Source: Nitrosomonadales bacterium (lineage in GTDB: Bacteria > Pseudomonadota > Gammaproteobacteria > Burkholderiales > Gallionellaceae). Taken from it: DNA of 48,907 nt. Numbering within the stretch: position 1 is the first letter of the stretch; the number at the start of each line of letters is the position of its first letter. This document shows, piece by piece, positions 43,325 to 48,907 of this stretch. The stretch is taken from the NCBI GenBank assembly GCA_016197305.1, contig JACPVZ010000045.1:1-48907 (forward strand). Reading direction: 5' to 3'. Below the pieces are notes generated by a model. That model did not search any database, was not told the DNA's origin, and saw only the letters and a program-made list of their open reading frames with translations. A program made the translations under genes and the position numbers.

Positions 43325-43474
43325 CGACTGGTCGGCTTGCCGGCTTAGTCGAATGGCTAGTGGTTTCATCAATGACGATTTAATCGGCGCTTCCTGAGTG
43401 CAATCTTTTCTTGAATACAACACTGGATCATTCACGCGACGAGGCCTCCCAATGAAAGTCTGCACCACCAATAG

Positions 43475-43502
43475 AAAACGGACCTCCGAAGAGGTCCGTT
43501 TT
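43475..43502 (-). terminator. Rho-independent terminator for porin with UUCG loop (minus strand), possibly bidirectional
   Basis: Minus strand aaaacggacctc-TTCG-gaggtccgtttt; T tracts on both sides. Confidence 0.85.
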
Positions 43503-43583
43503 GTTTTTCCGGTTTATCGGTTTCCCTTGCGAGGATACCTTAAACCGGCGTGCTAAACGTCGGCTGGCGAACCAGCCTCTCGA

Positions 43584-44663
43584 TTAGAACGAGTGCTTCA
43601 TACCAACGGAGAATGCGCTTGGCTTCTGGCCTGCAACACCAGCAACGGCACCGGTCACGCCGGTCACGCCGGTCGTCAGACCATAGGCAGCAGCAGCGCT
43701 GTTGCTCAACTGTGTGTACAGTGCGTACACGGTGGTGCGCTTGCTCAGGCTGTGGTCATAGCCGACGGAGATCTGCTTCGCATCTGCAGCGGCGGCGCCA
43801 GTAGGATTGCCCGCCTTGGTGTAAGCCAGCTTGACTGCGTCGTTGCCGAAGCTGTACTTGCCGGACAGGTACCAGTTGGTCTGCTTGGTCTGCACGCCAG
43901 TAACAGTATTGGTAGTCTTTTCATAGATCGCGTTCACGTTGATCGCGTCCATGGTGTAACCGCCGCCAATCTTCCATGCATCAGCCTTGTCGCCAACAGC
44001 CAGAGCAGGCAGAGAAGCGTTGCTTCCATTACCGCCCTTGATAGTCTGGTAAGCAAATGCGCCGTTGATGCCGGCATTGTCGTACATCGCAGCCAAGGAG
44101 TAAGCGGAACCCTTGGTATGAGCAGCAGTAGTCACGCCTTCAGCATTGGCAACGTAAGCAGCAGCAACGCTAAAACCGCTCATTGCTGGGCTCATGTAGG
44201 CGACCACGTCGGTTGCACGAGTATCATGCACGCCAGCCGCACCCATCAGACTGCGGTTGTCGGCGATGTTGTCGGCGAACTGGTCGAAACCGCGAGTTGC
44301 CAGCTTGTATGGGGTGTCGTGACGACCCAGGATTACCTTGCCCATGCTGTCGCTAGCCAGGCCGGCGAAAGTGTTGCGGCCACCCAATGCATTACCTGCA
44401 GCTGCAGTACCGTCGATGTTGACCAGCGACTCGATCTGCCAGATTGCGTTCAGGCCATTGCCCAGGTCTTCGGAACCCTTCAGGCCGATGCGGGAGATGT
44501 TGCTCGATACCTTGTTGGCGCTGGTGCCAGCGGAACCGTTCTTGGTCATGTCGTAGGACACGTTAGCCTGACCGTAAACAGTCACGTTGGCGGTGTCAGC
44601 CAATGCCATTGCTGGCGCGGAGATAGCAGCGGCGATAGCCAGTGCAATGATCTTCTTTTGCAT
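43584..44663 (-). CDS. Gram-negative porin (betaproteobacterial general porin family)
   Basis: MQKKIIALAIAAAISAPAMALADTANVTVYGQANVSYDM...; C-terminal GMKHSF. Confidence 0.93.
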   Translation of the reverse strand: MQKKIIALAIAAAISAPAMALADTANVTVYGQANVSYDMTKNGSAGTSANKVSSNISRIGLKGSEDLGNGLNAIWQIESLVNIDGTAAAGNALGGRNTFAGLASDSMGKVILGRHDTPYKLATRGFDQFADNIADNRSLMGAAGVHDTRATDVVAYMSPAMSGFSVAAAYVANAEGVTTAAHTKGSAYSLAAMYDNAGINGAFAYQTIKGGNGSNASLPALAVGDKADAWKIGGGYTMDAINVNAIYEKTTNTVTGVQTKQTNWYLSGKYSFGNDAVKLAYTKAGNPTGAAAADAKQISVGYDHSLSKRTTVYALYTQLSNSAAAAYGLTTGVTGVTGAVAGVAGQKPSAFSVGMKHSF

Positions 44664-44857
44664 ATTCAAAAACTCCCTCAATGATTTAGTTACGCCGACG
44701 GCCCGTGCCGCCGACCCAATTAAACTCCCCAGTACGGAGAATTCAGGGTGCGATTATCCATGACTGCGCACAACACACAAGGAAACTCGGCAAATGTGTC
44801 GCTTTTTTGCAACACGCCGCGCTTGTTCATCGGACCGTGACTATCCATCAACACCAT

Positions 44858-44940
44858 GTAGGAGCGGCTTACCCTGAGGGTCAAAAAAGCCGCGAAGGAT
44901 ATGCTGCCGAACAAGAACTTTGCGGCTGAAGCCGCTCCCA
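44858..44940. repeat. Palindromic repeat GTAGGAGCGGCTT...AAGCCGCTCCCAC
   Basis: gtaggagcggctt and inverted gcggctgaagccgctcccac around a loop. Confidence 0.7.
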
Positions 44941-44990
44941 CAAACAATCATCGCAGTACGCTTTATTGATCCGGCACCTATAAAGTAGCA

Positions 44991-45078
44991 CGTCATACCC
45001 GCGAAGGCGGGTATCCAGTGGCGCGCAAAGCGCGCCGTTGTTTGTTTTGCTAGATTCCGGGTCAAGCCCGGAATGACG
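44991..45078. repeat. MITE-like repeat, complete copy
   Basis: cgtcatacccgcgaaggcgggtatccag ... ctagattccgggtcaagcccggaatgacg. Confidence 0.85.
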
Positions 45079-45189
45079 AAAGCAATACTGTTTACGTGCC
45101 GGATCTATAAGTTACCGCCCACCCCCAGTCGCACAGGACAAGAAACATGGCCACTGCGCCCCTGTGCTATGCTCCGCGCGGTTGTTTCA

Positions 45190-47223
45190 ATGATGGCTGG
45201 TATGAGATTCGTCGTTTATTTATTGTTGTTCGCGGCTCCATTACTGGCCGCGCCTGCCCGCGCGGATCAGGATGCCGATTTTATCGCGGCCCAGGCGGCA
45301 TTCCGGGCAGGCGATGCGGCCAAGCTGGCACGTTATGCGCAATCGCTCAAGGCCAGCCCGCTGGAAGTGTATGTGCGCTATTACCAGTTGCGCCTGGACC
45401 TGGAAAACGCCGATGTCGCCGCGGTGCGCGCCTTCCTGAGCCGCCCGGAAGACACGCCGATGATAGACCGCCTGCGCGGCGAGTGGCTGAAGCTGCTGGC
45501 CAGCCGCCAGCAATGGGATTGGTTCGATGCCGAATATCCGCGCCTGATCAACGAAGACACCGAGCTGGCCTGCTATGCACTGCAGTCGCGGCGACGCAAG
45601 GATGAGCCGGCCGCACTGCGCGAGGTGCGCTGGCTGTGGTTGAGCGGCAAGTCGCAGCCGGAAAGCTGCGGGGTGCTGTTCGATGCGGCGATCGGCGCCG
45701 GCCTGATCGGTCCCCAGGACATCAGCCAGCGGCTGCGCCTGACGCTGGAGGCCGGCAATGTATCGCTGGCCAAGCAACTGGCGGAACGGCTCGGCGGTGA
45801 AGCAGCCGTCTCGGCCACGGCCCTGACCAGCGCGGCGGCGGATGCCGACCGCTACCTGGAAAAGCTGGAGACACACCAGCATCATTCCCGCGCCGCCGCA
45901 AAACCCCGCCAGGGCGCCGACACGGCAGAGCCCGACTGGGGCGAGGGGCAGCGCATGGTCGCGCTGTTCGCGCTGCAACGCCTGGCCAAGCAATCACCCG
46001 ATCTGGCGCTGGCGCGCTGGGAAAATCTCTCCGGCCATTTCAGCCCGGCCGAACAGCATTATTACTACGGCTGGCTGGCCTACGAAGCGGCGCGCAAGCT
46101 GGATGGTCGCGCGTTGCAGTGGTTCAGGGCGGCGGCCGATGCGCCGCTCAACGAGCAACAGGCAGCCTGGCGGGTGCGCGCCGCGCTGCGCGCCCAGGAC
46201 TGGCCCGAGGTGCTGGCCAGCATCGGTTTGATGAGCGAGCAACAGCAGCGCGACCCGGCCTGGCAATACTGGAAGGCCCGCGCATTGCTGGTAGCGGGCA
46301 AACCCGATGAAGCCCGCGCGCTGCTGACACCGCTGAGCGGCCAATACACGTTCTACGGCCAATTGGCCGCCGAAGAGCTGGCCGCCGCCACGCTGCCCGG
46401 CACGCTGCCCAAACTCACGACCGGCATCGCGCCGCCGGATTACAAACCCCGCCCACAGGACATCAACACGATGCTGGAGCTGCCCGGCATCCAGCGCACG
46501 CTGGCGTTATACCGGATGGAGATGCGCGGAGAAGCCATCAAGGAATGGGCATGGACGCTGCGCAACTTCAACGATCAGGAGCTGCTCACCGCCGCCGAGA
46601 TCGCGCGGCGCAACGAAATGTACGACCGCGCGATCAATGCCGCCGACCGCACCGTCAACCTGCACGATTTCAGCCTGCGCTACCTGGCGCCTTATCGCGA
46701 TGCGCTGCAGGCCCACATCCGCGAACACGGCCTTGAGGAAGCCTGGGTATACGGGCTGATGCGCCAGGAAAGCCGCTTCGTCACGGCCGCCAAATCCGAT
46801 GTCGGCGCGGCCGGGCTGATGCAGATCATGCCCGCGACCGCCCGCTGGGTGGCCAAGAAGCTGGGATTGAAGAGCTATCGCAACGAACTGATCCGGCAGC
46901 TCGACACCAATCTGAGGCTCGGCACCTATTACATGAAGACCGTGCTGTCGTGGTTCGACGACAGTCCGGTGCTGGCTTCGGCGGCATACAATGCCGGACC
47001 GGGCCGCGCGCGGCAATGGCGCGGCGAACAACCTCTGGAAGGGGCAATCTACGCCGAGACCATCCCGTTCGACGAGACCCGCGACTACGTAAAGAAGGTG
47101 ATGAGCAACACGATGTATTACGCCCGACAATTCAACGCGCCGGCTCGCCCGCTCAAGCAGCGCATGGGCATCATCGCGCCGAAGAACCCCGCCAACCAGC
47201 AGGCGATTCACGATGAGAAGTGA
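45190..47223 (+). CDS. slt: Soluble lytic murein transglycosylase
   Basis: Signal peptide MMAGMRFVVYLLLFAAPLLAAPARA; VYGLMRQESRFVTAAKSDVGAAGLMQIMPATARWVAKKLG. ORF-track start 45073 lies in the repeat. Confidence 0.92.
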   Translation: MMAGMRFVVYLLLFAAPLLAAPARADQDADFIAAQAAFRAGDAAKLARYAQSLKASPLEVYVRYYQLRLDLENADVAAVRAFLSRPEDTPMIDRLRGEWLKLLASRQQWDWFDAEYPRLINEDTELACYALQSRRRKDEPAALREVRWLWLSGKSQPESCGVLFDAAIGAGLIGPQDISQRLRLTLEAGNVSLAKQLAERLGGEAAVSATALTSAAADADRYLEKLETHQHHSRAAAKPRQGADTAEPDWGEGQRMVALFALQRLAKQSPDLALARWENLSGHFSPAEQHYYYGWLAYEAARKLDGRALQWFRAAADAPLNEQQAAWRVRAALRAQDWPEVLASIGLMSEQQQRDPAWQYWKARALLVAGKPDEARALLTPLSGQYTFYGQLAAEELAAATLPGTLPKLTTGIAPPDYKPRPQDINTMLELPGIQRTLALYRMEMRGEAIKEWAWTLRNFNDQELLTAAEIARRNEMYDRAINAADRTVNLHDFSLRYLAPYRDALQAHIREHGLEEAWVYGLMRQESRFVTAAKSDVGAAGLMQIMPATARWVAKKLGLKSYRNELIRQLDTNLRLGTYYMKTVLSWFDDSPVLASAAYNAGPGRARQWRGEQPLEGAIYAETIPFDETRDYVKKVMSNTMYYARQFNAPARPLKQRMGIIAPKNPANQQAIHDEK

Positions 47224-48454
47224 GCCGAAAATCTATTGCGTCGGCGGCGCGGTGCGCGACCGGCTGCTCGGCCTGCCGGTGCAGGACCACGACTGGGTCG
47301 TGGTGGGCAGCACGCCCGAGGCGATGGTGGCGCAAGGCTTCCAGCCGGTGGGCAGGGACTTCCCGGTGTTCCTGCATCCGGAGACCCATGAGGAATATGC
47401 GCTGGCGCGCACCGAACGCAAGACCGCCCTGGGTTATCAGGGCTTCAGCGTGTACGCCGCGCCGGATGTCACGCTGGAGCAGGACCTGCTGCGCCGCGAC
47501 TTCACGATCAACGCGATCGCCCAGGATGCCGACGGCAAGCTGATCGATCCGCACGGCGGCCAGACCGATCTGAAGGCAGGCATATTGCGCCATGTCAGCG
47601 CGGCATTCAGCGAAGACCCGGTGCGCATCCTGCGCGCGGCGCGTTTCGCGGCGCGCTTCGGTTTCAGCATCGCGCCCGACACCCTGAAGCTGATGCGCGA
47701 CATGGTGGGCAACGGCGAGGTGGATGCGCTGGTGGCGGAACGGGTGTGGCAGGAACTGGCGCGCGGGCTGATGGAAAAACGGCCCTCGCGCTTCTTCGCG
47801 ACGCTGCGCGACTGCGGCGCGCTGAAAAAAATCCTGCCGGAAGTGGATGCGCTGTTCGGTGTGCCACAGCCGGAAAAACATCATCCCGAGATCGACTGCG
47901 GGATTCATCTGATGCTGGTGCTGGACGATACGGCACTGAACGACTACGCGCTGGAGGTGCGCTATGCCGCACTCTGCCACGACCTCGGCAAGGGCAACAC
48001 GCCCGCGGACATGCTGCCGCGCCACATCGGCCACGAGCGGCGCAGCGTGGAGCTGACCAAAAAACTCAGCGAGCGCTTGCGCGCCAGCAGCGAATGCCGC
48101 GACCTGGCCCTGCTCGCGGCGCGCTATCACGGCGACATCCATCGCGCCCAGGAGCTGCGCGCCGAGACCGTCATCCGGCTGTTCCAGTCGGCCGATGCAT
48201 GGCGCAGGCCGGAACGCTTCGGCCAGCTGTTGCAAGCCTGCGCCTCAGATGCGCGCGGGCGCACCGGTCACGAACAGGACGCCTATCCGCAGGCCGATTA
48301 CCTGTTGCATCTGCTGGCCGTGGCACGTACAGTAGACGCTGGCGCAATCGCCCGGCAACAGCCGGACAGCGCGGCCATCCAGACTGCAGTGCAACAGGCG
48401 CGCATCGGCGCAATCGAGCCGCACATCCATCGACAACGCGCTCAACCAGGATGA
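47213..48454 (+). CDS. cca: Multifunctional CCA protein (tRNA nucleotidyltransferase/HD phosphohydrolase)
   Basis: KIYCVGGAVRDRLLGLPVQDHDWVVVGSTPEAM; RRDFTINAIAQD; HD motif LCHDLGKG. Confidence 0.95.
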   Translation: MRSEPKIYCVGGAVRDRLLGLPVQDHDWVVVGSTPEAMVAQGFQPVGRDFPVFLHPETHEEYALARTERKTALGYQGFSVYAAPDVTLEQDLLRRDFTINAIAQDADGKLIDPHGGQTDLKAGILRHVSAAFSEDPVRILRAARFAARFGFSIAPDTLKLMRDMVGNGEVDALVAERVWQELARGLMEKRPSRFFATLRDCGALKKILPEVDALFGVPQPEKHHPEIDCGIHLMLVLDDTALNDYALEVRYAALCHDLGKGNTPADMLPRHIGHERRSVELTKKLSERLRASSECRDLALLAARYHGDIHRAQELRAETVIRLFQSADAWRRPERFGQLLQACASDARGRTGHEQDAYPQADYLLHLLAVARTVDAGAIARQQPDSAAIQTAVQQARIGAIEPHIHRQRAQPG

Positions 48455-48465
48455 AAGGAAGGACC

Positions 48466-48907
48466 ATGAACAAATGGATTTTGCCCCTGTTTTGCATATC
48501 GCTGCTTTGCCTGGGCATGACCCTTCCCTGCCTGGCCTGGGCCAGCCAGAAAAACACCCCCGACAAGCCCGCCAAAACCAGCGCCAAGCTGGATCAGATG
48601 TTCAACGGCGTCGATAGCGACGACGACGGCAAACTGTCGCTGCAAGAGACCGAACAGAAAGCGCCGGGACTGGCCGCGAACTTCGAACAGATCGACACGG
48701 ACCACGATGGCGGCCTGACCAAGCAGGAGATCACCGCGTTCTCGCAACTCGTCGAAAAGAACCGCCGCGAATTCAGCCGGCGCCTGCAACTCGCCGACCG
48801 CAACAAGAACGGCAAACTATCCAGGGAAGAAAGCAAGTCCCTGCCTGCGCTCGCCGAGCATTTCGAGGAAATCGACAGCGATCACGACCAGCAACTGGTG
48901 ATCAAGG
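48466..48907 (+). CDS. Secreted EF-hand calcium-binding protein (partial, runs off window)
   Basis: Signal peptide, then DSDDDGKLSLQE, DTDHDGGLTKQE, DRNKNGKLSREE, DSDHDQQL. Confidence 0.85.
   Translation, partial: MNKWILPLFCISLLCLGMTLPCLAWASQKNTPDKPAKTSAKLDQMFNGVDSDDDGKLSLQETEQKAPGLAANFEQIDTDHDGGLTKQEITAFSQLVEKNRREFSRRLQLADRNKNGKLSREESKSLPALAEHFEEIDSDHDQQLVIK

Overview
This is a mostly ordinary, GC-rich betaproteobacterial chromosomal segment. The gene order suggests a Gallionellaceae/Nitrosomonadales-like host (inference only). It carries core genes: plsY(partial)-folB; xerD-ogt; rpsP-rimM-trmD-rplS; ffh; rpe-gph-trpE...trpG-trpD; petABC (cytochrome bc1); hemCDXY; ppc; mltC-like; an algZ/algR-like two-component pair; argH; grxD; an antiporter; a porin; slt; and cca. 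The unusual content sits in the gaps. (1) 26678-27531 looks like a solitary integron-type gene cassette. It has a 67-bp attC-like site directly 3' of the gene and a GTTAGGC boundary 5 nt before the start codon. Circularising it in silico restores perfect R''/R' complementarity. The cargo is a HEPN-like protein with an R-x4-H motif. No integrase gene is visible in the window. (2) ppc (PEP carboxylase) appears broken. About 90 codons of the conserved C-terminal region are replaced by roughly 50-60 nt of unrelated sequence, with a frameshift. (3) An AT-richer ORF next to xerD is bracketed by two inverted copies of a ~210-240-bp repeat. (4) At least four ~90-120-bp MITE-like elements with GTCATTCCCGC...GCGGGAATGAC ends lie between genes, and two of them create spurious start codons. 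(5) A perfect 36-bp palindrome lies between convergent argH and grxD. No tRNA, rRNA, CRISPR array, transposase or prophage was recognised. All family calls are by eye from protein motifs; no database search was run.
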